Origin: an uncultured Acetatifactor sp.
Lineage (GTDB): Bacteria; Bacillota; Clostridia; Lachnospirales; Lachnospiraceae
NCBI GenBank assembly: GCA_910578185.1
Contig: CAJTPN010000002.1
Span: 25,834-89,833, forward strand
Direction of reading: 5' to 3'
Length of the DNA stretch: 64,000 nucleotides
The notes beneath the pieces are model-generated. The model worked only from the letters and a program-made list of their open reading frames with translations, had not been told where the DNA came from and did no database searches. This document shows positions 1 through 8,499 of the stretch, in pieces (positions within the stretch are counted from its first letter, which is position 1; each line of letters opens with the position of its first letter). Position numbers and translations under genes: made by a program.

Positions 1-1
1 G

Positions 2-1405
2 GTATCCAACTATCTGATTGCCAACGCCCTGTTTTGGGTAGAAAAATATCATGCGGACGGTATCAGAATGGATGCCGTAGCAAGCATGCTATATCTTGAT
101 TATGGAAAAAGAGACGGGGAATGGGTGGCAAATATGTATGGCGGAAAGGAGAATCTGGAAGCCATTGAAATGATAAAGCATCTCAATTCCATCATGAAAA
201 AGCGCAATCCCGGCGTGCTTACCATTGCGGAAGAGAGTACGGCGTTTCCAAAGATTACGGGAGATTTGGATGATGGAGGGTTGGGTTTTGATCTGAAATG
301 GAATATGGGATTTATGAATGACTATCTGAATTATATAAAATTTGATCCCTATTTCAGAAGTCATCATCACGGGGAATTGATTTTCAGCATGATCTACGCA
401 TATAGCGAAAAATTTATGCTGGTGTTTTCTCATGACGAGGTGGTGCATGGGAAGGCTACTCTGTTAGGTAAGATGCCTGGAGAAAGAGAGCAGAAATTTG
501 CCAATTTGCGTTTGAGCTATGCCTATCTGATGACGCATCCAGGTAAAAAACTGCTTTTTATGGGACAGGATCTGGGTGAATTTGACGAGTGGAACGAAAA
601 TCGCTGCGTGGAGTGGGAACTTGTGCAGAACCCGGAGCACAGAGGGATTGCTGCGCTGGTAAAAGATCTGAATCACTTATATCGCACCAGAGAGGAACTT
701 TATGCACTGGATGGTACTCCGGAAGGTTTCGAGTGGGTGAATCATATTTCCGCCAATGATTGTTATTTGACTTTTTTGAGAAAAGGGACAAAACCGGATA
801 AAGTGTTATTGGTGGTGGCCAATTTTGCAGGAGTGGAGAGAGAGATTACCACAGGGGTTCCTTTTCCTGGGAAATATAAAGAAATTTTCAATTCCGATGA
901 TGTGAGATATGGCGGTACCGGGGTGGTAAACAGCCGAGTGAAGAGAAGCAAGGAAAAGGAGTGGGATGACAGGTCTGACAGTATTACTGTAAAAATGGCG
1001 GCCTTGTCCATGAGTATCTTGCAATATATTCCGTTAACGCCGGAAGAATTGGCCAAAGAAACCGCAAAAACGAAGGAGCCGGGAAAATCTCAGGCAGCGA
1101 CATCAAAGAAGGAGCCAAAGAAATCTCAGGCGACAAAGTCAAAGAAGGAAGCGGAAAAGAGCCAGCCTGCGTCAACAAAGAAGAAAGAGAAAAAGAAAGA
1201 ACCAGATCAATCCTTGGATGAATCTGTACAGAAGGAAACGGATAACACTTCGCCAGTGACGGTAAAGGAACCGATGGAAAAAGCAGTTTTTGCAGAAACT
1301 GAAGTGTCGGAAAATGAAGAGAATGCTGTGACTGAAAAACAAGGTACTAAAGTTCGGAAGTCTGAGCAAAGAAAAGCAAAGAACGGAAAGGGTAAAAAAG
1401 CGTGA
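2..1405 (+). CDS. glgB: 1,4-alpha-glucan branching enzyme, 5'-truncated by the window edge
   Basis: Cytosolic glycogen synthesis enzyme that makes alpha-1,6 branches. The frame is open from base 2, so only the C-terminal 467 residues are here. Visible GH13 landmarks: the catalytic nucleophile Asp in DGIRMDAVASM (residue 24 of the fragment), the acid Glu in LTIAEES, and the transition-state Asp in FSHDEVVHGK. The barrel and C-terminal beta domain end near ALSMSILQYIPL, where family members normally stop. Instead the ORF runs on for about 115 residues rich in Lys, Glu, Ser and Pro. This tail includes three 12-residue repeats of the type KEPxKSQAxxSK (bases 1073-1180) and ends in GKGKKA. The tail role is unknown. 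The stop overlaps the GTG start of the next gene. Confidence 0.95.
   Translation, partial: VSNYLIANALFWVEKYHADGIRMDAVASMLYLDYGKRDGEWVANMYGGKENLEAIEMIKHLNSIMKKRNPGVLTIAEESTAFPKITGDLDDGGLGFDLKWNMGFMNDYLNYIKFDPYFRSHHHGELIFSMIYAYSEKFMLVFSHDEVVHGKATLLGKMPGEREQKFANLRLSYAYLMTHPGKKLLFMGQDLGEFDEWNENRCVEWELVQNPEHRGIAALVKDLNHLYRTREELYALDGTPEGFEWVNHISANDCYLTFLRKGTKPDKVLLVVANFAGVEREITTGVPFPGKYKEIFNSDDVRYGGTGVVNSRVKRSKEKEWDDRSDSITVKMAALSMSILQYIPLTPEELAKETAKTKEPGKSQAATSKKEPKKSQATKSKKEAEKSQPASTKKKEKKKEPDQSLDESVQKETDNTSPVTVKEPMEKAVFAETEVSENEENAVTEKQGTKVRKSEQRKAKNGKGKKA
1073..1180 (+). repeat. Three tandem 36-bp coding repeats in the glgB tail
   Basis: Units at 1073-1108, 1109-1144 and 1145-1180 encode KEPGKSQAATSK, KEPKKSQATKSK and KEAEKSQPASTK. 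They are in frame, diverged at the DNA level, and lie in a low-complexity Lys/Glu-rich extension. This is read directly from the sequence. Repeat number could vary between strains. Confidence 0.85.
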
Positions 1406-2301
1406 TCATAGCAGGGATGACGACGGGGAACACCGCTGACAGTATCATGGAAAATGTGGAAGAAATCGTCAGGTTTAGCGCTTTAAAAGAATTTTGGGCC
1501 AGCCTGCCGGAAAAGGCTTTCAATCTGGGAATAAGGATTTTATTGGCGGTTGTTTTCTTCCTGATCGGTGTGCAGTTGATCAAATTGGTACGCAAGATTA
1601 TCCGTAAATCCATGAACCGCGCTAATGCGGAGGTGGGAGCCGTTCAGTTTGTTGACTCGTTTGTAAAGGCGGCGCTCTATGTACTGATGGTATTGATGCT
1701 GGCGTCCTCTTTTGGGGTGGACGCCGCCAGCATCGTTGCAGTGTTGGGATCCGCAGGTGTGGCGATTGGACTGGCAGTTCAGGGAAGCTTGTCCAATTTG
1801 GCAGGGGGCGTATTGATTTTAATACTGAAACCATTTAAAGTGGGAGATTACATCAAAGAAGGTGCCGGTGGAAATGAGGGGACGGTCAGTGAAATACAGA
1901 TTTTTTATACTAAACTTGTAACCCCGGATAATCAGACCATTATTCTGCCAAACGGAAATTTGGCTAACAGTAGTTTGATAAATGTGACGGCGCAGGAATT
2001 CAGGCGGCTGGATATTAAAATAGGAATTTCTTACAAGGCCGATCTGATAAAGGCCAAGACCGTTCTGCGGGAAGTATTGCAGGAGGATGTGGCCGTACAA
2101 AAAGACAGGGATATGCTGGTGTTTGTGGATGAATTGGCAGGCTCAAGCGTGATTTTAGGGGTGAGATGCTGGCTTGCTCAGGCGGATTTCTGGGAAGGAA
2201 AGTGGCGTATTACAGAGCATTGTAAATTAAAGCTGGACGAGAATGAAATTGAGATTCCATATAATCAGCTGGATGTTCATCTGGACACGGGGGCGCCTTG
2301 A
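1402..2301 (+). CDS. MscS-family small-conductance mechanosensitive channel
   Basis: Membrane channel that opens under hypo-osmotic stress. The 299-residue length is typical of the short MscS class. A hydrophobic segment near residues 38-60 is followed by a second near 78-100. Then comes the pore-lining helix and beta-domain entry (AVQGSLSNLAGGVLILILKP, then FKVGDY), the family hallmark. The rest is the cytoplasmic beta and alpha/beta vestibule. The GTG start at 1402 overlaps the glgB stop as GTGA, which suggests translational coupling. ATGs at 1417 and 1447 are alternatives, and no strong ribosome site decides between them. Probably in one transcript with glgB. Confidence 0.92.
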   Translation: MIIAGMTTGNTADSIMENVEEIVRFSALKEFWASLPEKAFNLGIRILLAVVFFLIGVQLIKLVRKIIRKSMNRANAEVGAVQFVDSFVKAALYVLMVLMLASSFGVDAASIVAVLGSAGVAIGLAVQGSLSNLAGGVLILILKPFKVGDYIKEGAGGNEGTVSEIQIFYTKLVTPDNQTIILPNGNLANSSLINVTAQEFRRLDIKIGISYKADLIKAKTVLREVLQEDVAVQKDRDMLVFVDELAGSSVILGVRCWLAQADFWEGKWRITEHCKLKLDENEIEIPYNQLDVHLDTGAP

Positions 2302-2399
2302 CAATATGGTATGACTTTTTAGAGAGCGGCATCATAAGCTGATTTCCTTGATATGTTGGCATGGTTGAAATGTTATAGGATAAAAAATTAAAAAAACAG

Positions 2400-2428
2400 T
2401 TGAAAAATTTCCCGAGAGCGTGTATAAT
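2400..2428 (+). promoter_or_regulatory. Sigma-A promoter of tRNA-Thr
   Basis: TTGAAA (2400-2405), 17-base spacer, TATAAT (2423-2428). It lies 48 bases ahead of the mature tRNA 5' end. Confidence 0.75.
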
Positions 2429-2475
2429 AATATTTGCTTGCGTTGGTTCGCTTTCAATAGGGAACCGACAGGTGT

Positions 2476-2548
2476 GCTTCCGTGGCTCAGCCGGTAGAGC
2501 GATTGATTCGTAATCAATAGGTCAGGGGTTCGAATCCCCTCGGAAGCT
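2476..2548 (+). tRNA. tRNA-Thr (anticodon CGT)
   Basis: Cloverleaf read by hand. The acceptor arm is GCTTCCG with CGGAAGC and the D stem is GCTC/GAGC. The anticodon stem ATTGA/TCAAT closes the loop TTCGTAA, so the anticodon is CGT, reading ACG. The T arm is AGGGG-TTCGAAT-CCCCT and the discriminator is T. CCA is not encoded. The gene stands alone, with its own promoter upstream and a terminator directly downstream. Confidence 0.95.
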
Positions 2549-2558
2549 TTGAGGTTAG

Positions 2559-2608
2559 ATACCGTAGTTTTGGAATTTTTCGTTAGATTCCGGAGCTACG
2601 GTATTTTT
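2559..2608 (+). terminator. Intrinsic terminator of tRNA-Thr
   Basis: Arms ATACCGTAG (2559-2567) and CTACGGTAT (2596-2604) pair perfectly. An inner GGAAT/ATTCC pairing extends the stem, and TTTT follows. Confidence 0.8.
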
Positions 2609-2698
2609 AGCTTTCGCAGGCAATGGGCCAGGCGAATGTGCATAAAGTGCAGAACTGTGTCAGTTGTCTAAAGGCAAACAGAGCAAAGAAAAATTTCT

Positions 2699-3022
2699 AT
2701 GGGAGAAAGGCGGAGAAATGTATGGGGGGAGTTTTTATGGCGTTATCTTTTGGACGAGGAAATCGACATGTCAAAAGCAGCGTATTTGTCAATTCGAAAG
2801 AAAGATTTTTACTTGGGAGCTTTGGTGCGAATATATCACAGAAGACATGCCTGCCGATGAAAATATAAGATATTGTTGGGAATTGGGAACAGATCCATGT
2901 ATGGAAGCATTTCACGGTCTTTGCAGAGGGATATTCTGTGGGCGCTGGAAGACAATGGCGTAGAACTTCCGGAAGGACTGGGCAAAAAGATCATATATGA
3001 TATGAAGTTCCTGGTCAAATAA
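2699..3022 (+). pseudogene. Possible decayed small gene split by one in-frame stop
   Basis: From ATG 2699, one frame reads a plausible protein beginning MGERRRNVWGEFLWRYLLDE. It continues through SIRKKDFYLGALVRIYHRRH to a TGA at 2858-2860. The same frame then stays open to a stop at 3020-3022 and ends ALEDNGVELPEGLGKK followed by IIYDMKFLVK. Both halves have protein-like composition and would join into about 107 residues if the TGA were sense. No family was recognised. A second intact short ORF in another frame (2664-2963) has a Cys/Trp-rich, unlikely composition. I read this as a pseudogene, or possibly two tiny genes. Confidence 0.35.
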
Positions 3023-3048
3023 TTGAAACATGCTTGGCTTCCTCTATC

Positions 3049-3077
3049 TTGTTTTTTTTATCAGGATGTCTTATAAT
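3049..3077 (+). promoter_or_regulatory. Sigma-A type promoter before the chemoreceptor
   Basis: TTGTTT (3049-3054), 17-base spacer, TATAAT (3072-3077). A sigma-28 type motif was not seen here. Confidence 0.55.
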
Positions 3078-3193
3078 AAGAATAATGAATCATTACGTGA
3101 AACCGTTTATAATGGTAATTATGACAAATAGAAAGAATTTCAGATTTATGATAACATTTTCCAAAAAGGAATAAAAATAGGAGGGCGTATTTA

Positions 3194-4675
3194 ATGGAAT
3201 TGGAGATCTTAAAAAATGAAGAAAAGAGAATGAATCTGGTGATGTTTCTGTTTTTGGCCATTATTCCCTGTGTGGCGGCAGGGTATGTACTGTTGTTTAA
3301 TCGCGGGACAGGCAGGGATTGTATTGTGCTTACAATGGTAGTGGCTTCGGTAGTGGTCAAATTATTGGAAAAGATTTTGGGTAAATATGCAAAGTATTGT
3401 TACATATCCATTCTTCCCATCTTGGGAATGGTAACCATTATATGCGGTAATCCCGCTTCTTTCGGCGCCATGGCTGAGGCCTATTTTCTTGTATTGTTTC
3501 TTGCGGTTCCCTATTATGATGTATCTTTGGTGATAGTGTGTACGGTGGCAACCATAGTGCCTAATCTGGTGGCGATGTTTATTTTTAATGAAGCATATCT
3601 GGCAATGTACAGTCTTTCAATTTGGATTTTTATTTGGATGGTGTATATTTTGGCTGTAATGGTAGCAATATTTATCATACGGCGGGCCCGTTCTCTTTTT
3701 ATGACCGTGGAAAAGAAAGAACAGGAAATGGAAGGCTTGTTGGGGAATGTGCGCAGAGCAGTTGAGGGATTGGAGGATTCTTCCGGAAAAATTTATGATT
3801 CCTTACATAATTTTGAGGCGAGTACAACGGAAATCGCCGCGTCCACAAGTCAGATTGCCAATAGTGCGGATCAGCAGATTCAGCAGGTAAAGGGAAGTCT
3901 GGACATATTTAATGAACTGAACAATCAGATTGAAAATTCTGAGAAACGGGTATTTCAGACCGTGGAGAATATGAAACAGCTGAAGGGAAAGAACGACGAG
4001 GGAATTCAGGCTATAGGAATACTGTCAGATAAATTTGAAGAAAACATTGCTTCCACACGGATTATGTCGGAAGGTGTGGAGTCCCTGGTGCAGAAATCCA
4101 ATTCCATCGGCCAGATCATAGAGAGCATCAGCCAGATAGCGCAGCAGACAAATCTGCTTGCTTTAAATGCCGCAATAGAGGCGGCAAGAGCCGGCGAAGC
4201 GGGAAAGGGCTTTGGGGTTGTGGCGGACGAGATTAATAAACTGTCGGGAGAATCGGCTTCCGCCACACAGAAAATCGATGCGATTTTGAAGGACGTTATC
4301 GCTACTGTAAACGATGTGAATGGTGTGATTGATAATAACAATATTATTGTGATAGAGTCAAATGATAAATTAAACGATACAGTTAAAATCTTTGAGAGTA
4401 TGCTTCATTCTTCCGAAGAAGTGATCGAAGTAACTGATATGTTAAAACAGGAGTTGGCGAATATGATTTCCATTAAGGAAACCCTGCTGAAAGCAATGGA
4501 AGAGGTGGAAGAGATTTCACAGAATTCCGTTCTTACCACTGCGGAAATCAGTTCTGCCACGGAAGCACAGGCGGCAGGCGTAGAGGATATTTTAAAATCC
4601 ATGGAGCGTGTACAGGGTGGAATGGAACAGCTTTCGAGAGTGTTGAATTCGGAGATAAAAGAAGAGGCAAAGTAA
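3194..4675 (+). CDS. Methyl-accepting chemotaxis protein with polytopic membrane sensor
   Basis: Chemoreceptor of 493 residues. The N-terminal region (about 15-170) is a run of several hydrophobic helices with short loops, with no large extracellular ligand domain and no recognisable HAMP. It therefore probably senses within or at the membrane. Residues about 180-490 form the long coiled-coil signalling domain. The conserved hairpin tip is present: QIAQQTNLLALNAAIEAARA followed by GEAGKGFGVVADEINKL, which contacts CheA/CheW. Start: ATG 3194 behind AGGAGGGCG. Downstream at 74 bases are two ankyrin genes that may share the transcript. No che genes lie in the window. Confidence 0.92.
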   Translation: MELEILKNEEKRMNLVMFLFLAIIPCVAAGYVLLFNRGTGRDCIVLTMVVASVVVKLLEKILGKYAKYCYISILPILGMVTIICGNPASFGAMAEAYFLVLFLAVPYYDVSLVIVCTVATIVPNLVAMFIFNEAYLAMYSLSIWIFIWMVYILAVMVAIFIIRRARSLFMTVEKKEQEMEGLLGNVRRAVEGLEDSSGKIYDSLHNFEASTTEIAASTSQIANSADQQIQQVKGSLDIFNELNNQIENSEKRVFQTVENMKQLKGKNDEGIQAIGILSDKFEENIASTRIMSEGVESLVQKSNSIGQIIESISQIAQQTNLLALNAAIEAARAGEAGKGFGVVADEINKLSGESASATQKIDAILKDVIATVNDVNGVIDNNNIIVIESNDKLNDTVKIFESMLHSSEEVIEVTDMLKQELANMISIKETLLKAMEEVEEISQNSVLTTAEISSATEAQAAGVEDILKSMERVQGGMEQLSRVLNSEIKEEAK

Positions 4676-4748
4676 ATCTGGGTTGTGGATGATTATGTTA
4701 TTACCATAGTGCTGTATAGAGGGCAAAAATAAGAATGGAGGTAGTAAA

Positions 4749-5723
4749 ATGGATAAACTGTTATTGAAAGCGTGTCAGAACGGACAAAAAGGTGTTGTCA
4801 TGGCGTTTTTGAAAAAAGACAATATCAATGTAAACGCGGTGGATGAGGTGGGGTGTGCGCCGTTGCACTATGCCTGCCAGAAGGGGTATCGGGACATTGT
4901 GAAATTACTTCTTGCCAAGGATGCGGATGTAACCCTGGTTTCAAATGTGAGCATAACACCTCTTCATATGGCGGTATTGTCCGGCAACAAGGAAGTGATC
5001 GGCCTTTTGGTGGATGCGGGCGCCGATGTGAACGCTACCGATAAGCAGGGCAAGACCCCTTTGATCTACGCGGTTGAGGCGAAGAAGGCGGAAGCGGCAA
5101 GATATCTGCTGGAACTGGGCGCGGACAGCTCGATTATGGACAATGATAACCATACTGCATTCTACTATGCCAATGCGCTGGGACTTGTACAGGTTTTGGA
5201 GAAACTGACCGGGGAGGGTACCGGAGATGCGGACGCTTACGGAAATACGCCGCTTCATCAGTCTGTTATGAACGGACAGGGAGAGGTGGTAAAGGCAATG
5301 TTAGCAAAGAGTACCGCGGATATCAATGTGCGTAATGATGCCAAGCAGACCCCGCTTTATATGGCCGTGGAGGAGGATAATCTTTTGATCGCCGATTTGC
5401 TGCTTGAGGCCGGCGCGGATGTCAATATCAGCGGCTCCAACGGGAACTCGCCGTTACATGTAGCGGCAAGTAATGAAAACGAGCATCTAGTAAAAAATCT
5501 CCTTGCTCACAATGCAAAAATTGACGAGCGCAATGAAGACGGCGAGACTGCGCTGATCATTGCCGCACAGCAGGGGAACAACTATATTGTTGGGGTTTTG
5601 CTGGAAAATGGCGCAAATGTCACTTATACGGATATGATGGAACATACGGCGTTGTACTATGCCACGGAGGGCGGCTATAATGACATAGTGGAAAAGCTGC
5701 TGATTGCCGGGGCGGAAGAATAA
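4749..5723 (+). CDS. Ankyrin-repeat protein, ten repeats
   Basis: A protein of 324 residues built almost entirely of ankyrin repeats. Repeat cores are visible as APLHYACQKGY, TPLHMAVLSGN, TPLIYAVEAKK, TAFYYANALGL, TPLHQSVMNGQ, TPLYMAVEEDN, SPLHVAASNEN, TALIIAAQQGN and TALYYATEGGY, with a degenerate first repeat. No signal peptide or membrane segment, so cytosolic and presumably a protein-binding scaffold. Start: ATG 4749 behind GGAGG. The next ankyrin gene begins 22 bases after its stop, and a chemoreceptor precedes it. The partner is unknown. Confidence 0.9.
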   Translation: MDKLLLKACQNGQKGVVMAFLKKDNINVNAVDEVGCAPLHYACQKGYRDIVKLLLAKDADVTLVSNVSITPLHMAVLSGNKEVIGLLVDAGADVNATDKQGKTPLIYAVEAKKAEAARYLLELGADSSIMDNDNHTAFYYANALGLVQVLEKLTGEGTGDADAYGNTPLHQSVMNGQGEVVKAMLAKSTADINVRNDAKQTPLYMAVEEDNLLIADLLLEAGADVNISGSNGNSPLHVAASNENEHLVKNLLAHNAKIDERNEDGETALIIAAQQGNNYIVGVLLENGANVTYTDMMEHTALYYATEGGYNDIVEKLLIAGAEE

Positions 5724-5745
5724 TGGAATTGATGGAGGTATCAGG

Positions 5746-7809
5746 GTGGAAGTCAAAGAATTAAAAAGTATGTTGGTACAATCAGGGGAGAGCCAAAGAA
5801 GCAAATATATACCTTGGTGGGAGGGAAATATTGATGATTTTACCTATAAATATGAAGTATTTTCTTCTGAGGAAATCAGTGCTGTAGAGGCATGGGCGGA
5901 GTCATGCAGTGGGACGGAATTGTCAGAAACGGTGGGAAGCGGCGGTTTTACATTGTTTCATTTTCTGGTGTGGCTAAATTTTTATCATGTGGTGGAAAAG
6001 GTATTGGAGGAAGGGAAAGTGGCAGCCGGAGTCAATATGACTGACGGCAAGGGAAAGGGAATCACGGCAGTTATGCTTGCGTGTTGCCGGGGAAACCTGG
6101 CCATGGTACAGCTTTTACTTAAGCACGGCGCAGATTCTTCTCTGTGTGACGCAAATGGCAATAACGGATATCATTATCTTGCAAGCGCCCGGGTGGAAGG
6201 CTTGATGAACTGGCACAAATGTCTGGTAAACAGCATTTGGCAAAGGGAACCTATTGCACGCATGCTGGAAGGGGATATTAATGCAAAAAATCATGAGGAT
6301 ATGACGCCGTTTCTGATCTTGTTAAACAGGGAGAATTCAAATTGTTCCTGTGTGCTGACAGACGTATATCTGGAAAAAGGGGCCAAAACAGATTACATAG
6401 ACGATGAAGGAAATACACTTTTATTAATGGCAATCTATAATAATCATATGACGGCTGCACTGAGGCTTATGAAGTGCGGCGATATGGTGAATACCCCCAA
6501 TAAGCAGAATCTGACGCCTTTTGAGCTTGCAGAGAAATATTACAAAGAGGAACTCTGCATCGCCTTAAGGGATTATGGTGTTGCTTCCGACAGTGCCATG
6601 GGCAAAGTGGATATAAATAATTTGAGCAGAATTACCAACAATGCTTTTGCCAGCTGTTCGTCTGAGAATCAGGATTATATAGGAATTGCGCTGTATCTTG
6701 CCGGCAAGTTGATTCGGATGGTTGACCCGGACGATGACGATGATTTGAAGCATGTTACAGATATACTGTACAGTGCACTGCTGCATGATGAGAAGTGCCG
6801 GATATTGGATTTGTGCCATGATTCTGGAGTAGACTTTATGACGCCGATCCATTGCGGGGGAGGCATCACATGTCTGAGGGATAAGTGCCTGAGCGGCAAC
6901 AGCGGTGTAAAGGCAATTAAGAAGCTCATAGAATTAGGGGTGGATATGAACAAAGCTGTGGTTCAGGGAGAAACCCCCGCAAATATTGTCGCTTCCATGC
7001 AGGATAGGCGAATGATAGGCAGGCAGAAGGACGACTATTTTGAAAATGCGGCGCAGTTCTTTTCAAAGGAGTCCATGGAACAGGTGGATAATTTTGGAAC
7101 TACGGCAGTGCATGAGGCAGCTAAACACAATCATGTGGATATGCTCAAAGTAATGATTGAAAAAGGTGTTGATGTCAATATAACCCAGGATGAGCCTGCG
7201 GAGTCCGGCAATACGCCGCTGCATGTGGCGTGCAGTTACGGAAATGCGGAGGTGGTAAAGCTTTTAATTGCATCCGGAGCCGATGACTCAATTCAAAATA
7301 TCTTGGGCGAGGTTCCCGCTCATTTTGCTGTTATGAATAAGAAATATGGAGGGGAGTTGACGGAAAAGCAGAGGGAAAAGGTGCTGAGGGAACTGACAAG
7401 TCTGGATATCCCTAGAAATGATGGCAAGACGCCGCTCATGCTGCTGCAGGAGCTGGATATTAATACAACCATGACCTTATTGCCTATTTTTCTAAACGGA
7501 GGAGCGGATGTCAACCGCAAGGATGAGAAGGGCAATACGGCATTAATTTTGAATGCGGCCAATTTCCATTGTTATAAGGATATTGTGAAGGAGCTGATCA
7601 GAGCCGGGGCGGACGTAAACGCTGCGAATAATGACGGAAATACCGCATTGCACTATGCCTTGAGATATGGAAGCCAGGATGCGGCACGTTTCATGATCAA
7701 GAAGGGCGCGGACTATAACCATGTAAATAACCAGGGTGTGACACCTGTGCAGCTGGCAGTGGAAAAAGGATATGATACAATATTGGAGTTGATGACAGAC
7801 ATAAAGTAA
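5746..7809 (+). CDS. Large ankyrin-repeat protein
   Basis: A protein of 687 residues with no signal peptide. Ankyrin repeats occur at about 80-140 (ITAVMLACCRGNLAMVQLLL) and 180-275. They recur densely at about 450-687 (TAVHEAAKHNHVDMLKVMIE, TPLHVACSYGNAEVVKLLIA, TALHYALRYGSQDAARFMIK). Residues about 280-420 are poorly repeat-like and may be a separate domain. The first 60 residues (EGNIDDFTYKYEVFSSEEIS) are not ankyrin. I chose GTG 5746 because GGAGG sits 7 bases ahead. TTG 5704, which overlaps the previous gene, and ATG 5770 are alternatives. Probably co-transcribed with the shorter ankyrin gene. Function unknown. Confidence 0.88.
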   Translation: MEVKELKSMLVQSGESQRSKYIPWWEGNIDDFTYKYEVFSSEEISAVEAWAESCSGTELSETVGSGGFTLFHFLVWLNFYHVVEKVLEEGKVAAGVNMTDGKGKGITAVMLACCRGNLAMVQLLLKHGADSSLCDANGNNGYHYLASARVEGLMNWHKCLVNSIWQREPIARMLEGDINAKNHEDMTPFLILLNRENSNCSCVLTDVYLEKGAKTDYIDDEGNTLLLMAIYNNHMTAALRLMKCGDMVNTPNKQNLTPFELAEKYYKEELCIALRDYGVASDSAMGKVDINNLSRITNNAFASCSSENQDYIGIALYLAGKLIRMVDPDDDDDLKHVTDILYSALLHDEKCRILDLCHDSGVDFMTPIHCGGGITCLRDKCLSGNSGVKAIKKLIELGVDMNKAVVQGETPANIVASMQDRRMIGRQKDDYFENAAQFFSKESMEQVDNFGTTAVHEAAKHNHVDMLKVMIEKGVDVNITQDEPAESGNTPLHVACSYGNAEVVKLLIASGADDSIQNILGEVPAHFAVMNKKYGGELTEKQREKVLRELTSLDIPRNDGKTPLMLLQELDINTTMTLLPIFLNGGADVNRKDEKGNTALILNAANFHCYKDIVKELIRAGADVNAANNDGNTALHYALRYGSQDAARFMIKKGADYNHVNNQGVTPVQLAVEKGYDTILELMTDIK

Positions 7810-7842
7810 GGCCGAAAGGCAATATGGAAAACAGGTATCATT

Positions 7843-7875
7843 GGGGCAGAACAATTGTAATTAACGTTCTGCCCC
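7843..7875. terminator. Terminator hairpin between convergent genes
   Basis: Perfect 10-bp arms GGGGCAGAAC (7843-7852) and GTTCTGCCCC (7866-7875), followed on the plus strand by GATTTATA. It sits between the convergent ankyrin and GNAT genes. Confidence 0.7.
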
Positions 7876-7903
7876 GATTTATATGCCCTTGCCCTGCAGT
7901 AGA

Positions 7904-8395
7904 TTATAGCAGAAGTTGATAATTGTCAATATCCAGATAAGCGCCGTTTTTTAATCCCACTTCTCTTATCGTTCCGCAATAATGAAATCCATATTTTTCA
8001 TGAAGATGAATGCTTATCCGGTTTGAACTTGTGATAACAGAAATGATAGTATGAATTTGGTTCTCTTTTTTCGCCGCTTGGATAATATAATCCATAAGTT
8101 GATTTGCGATGCCCTGTCTGCGATAGCTTGGAGCAATGTAGAGAGATAATTCTGCAGTGTTCTTATAGGCTTCTTTTTCACGATAAGGGGAAAGAGATAC
8201 ATAGCCGCCGATATGGAGGCCAGTTTCAGCCACAAACAAGGGATGGAGAACAGTGCTGTGTCTTTGGAACCATAGATGCCATTCTTCCAATGTTTTTGGT
8301 TCAATATCAAAGGTTGCATTTCCGTTTTGTACTTCGTAATTATAGATGGCAAGGAGTTCTTCTAAATCTTTTTCTTCAGCTTTGCGTATAATCAT
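7904..8395 (-). CDS. GNAT N-acetyltransferase, phosphinothricin-acetyltransferase-like
   Basis: Acetyl-CoA dependent acetyltransferase of 163 residues. It begins MIIRKAEEKDLEELLAIYN and carries the FDIEPKTLEEW segment typical of the PAT/YncA subfamily. The acetyl-CoA pyrophosphate loop is visible as YRRQGIANQL, with HEKYGFHYCGTIREVG near the end. Related proteins acetylate phosphinothricin, methionine sulfoximine or other small amines. The substrate here cannot be told from sequence. Located 104 bases downstream of the TrpB-like gene on the same strand. Confidence 0.85.
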   Translation of the reverse strand: MIIRKAEEKDLEELLAIYNYEVQNGNATFDIEPKTLEEWHLWFQRHSTVLHPLFVAETGLHIGGYVSLSPYREKEAYKNTAELSLYIAPSYRRQGIANQLMDYIIQAAKKENQIHTIISVITSSNRISIHLHEKYGFHYCGTIREVGLKNGAYLDIDNYQLLL

Positions 8396-8423
8396 TATAG
8401 GCTATCCTTTTTTGAGTGTGATG

Positions 8424-8450
8424 CAGGGCTGCGTTTTGAGCGCAACCCTG
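8424..8450. terminator. Hairpin downstream of the TrpB-like gene
   Basis: Arms CAGGGCTGCG (8424-8433) and CGCAACCCTG (8441-8450) pair except for one central position. No good T-run follows on the minus strand, so termination would be weak. Confidence 0.4.
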
Positions 8451-8499
8451 TTATTGTTTGATAAGGCGTGAACACAAAAAGGTTTACAGGTTTGCCGTA

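Larger units (their letters stand above)
2549..3193. other. 645-base interval between tRNA-Thr and the first chemoreceptor
   Basis: Holds the tRNA terminator, a broken small ORF (2699-3022, listed separately) and a good sigma-A promoter for the chemoreceptor. Nothing else was recognised. Confidence 0.7.

Noticed and set aside
2664..2963. 99-residue plus-strand frame over the broken small ORF
   Set aside because: Trp/Cys-rich, no ribosome site, less protein-like than the neighbouring frame that contains the TGA.
4749..7809. Ankyrin proteins as secreted effectors
   Set aside because: No signal peptide and no secretion system genes nearby; cytosolic scaffolds are the simpler reading.
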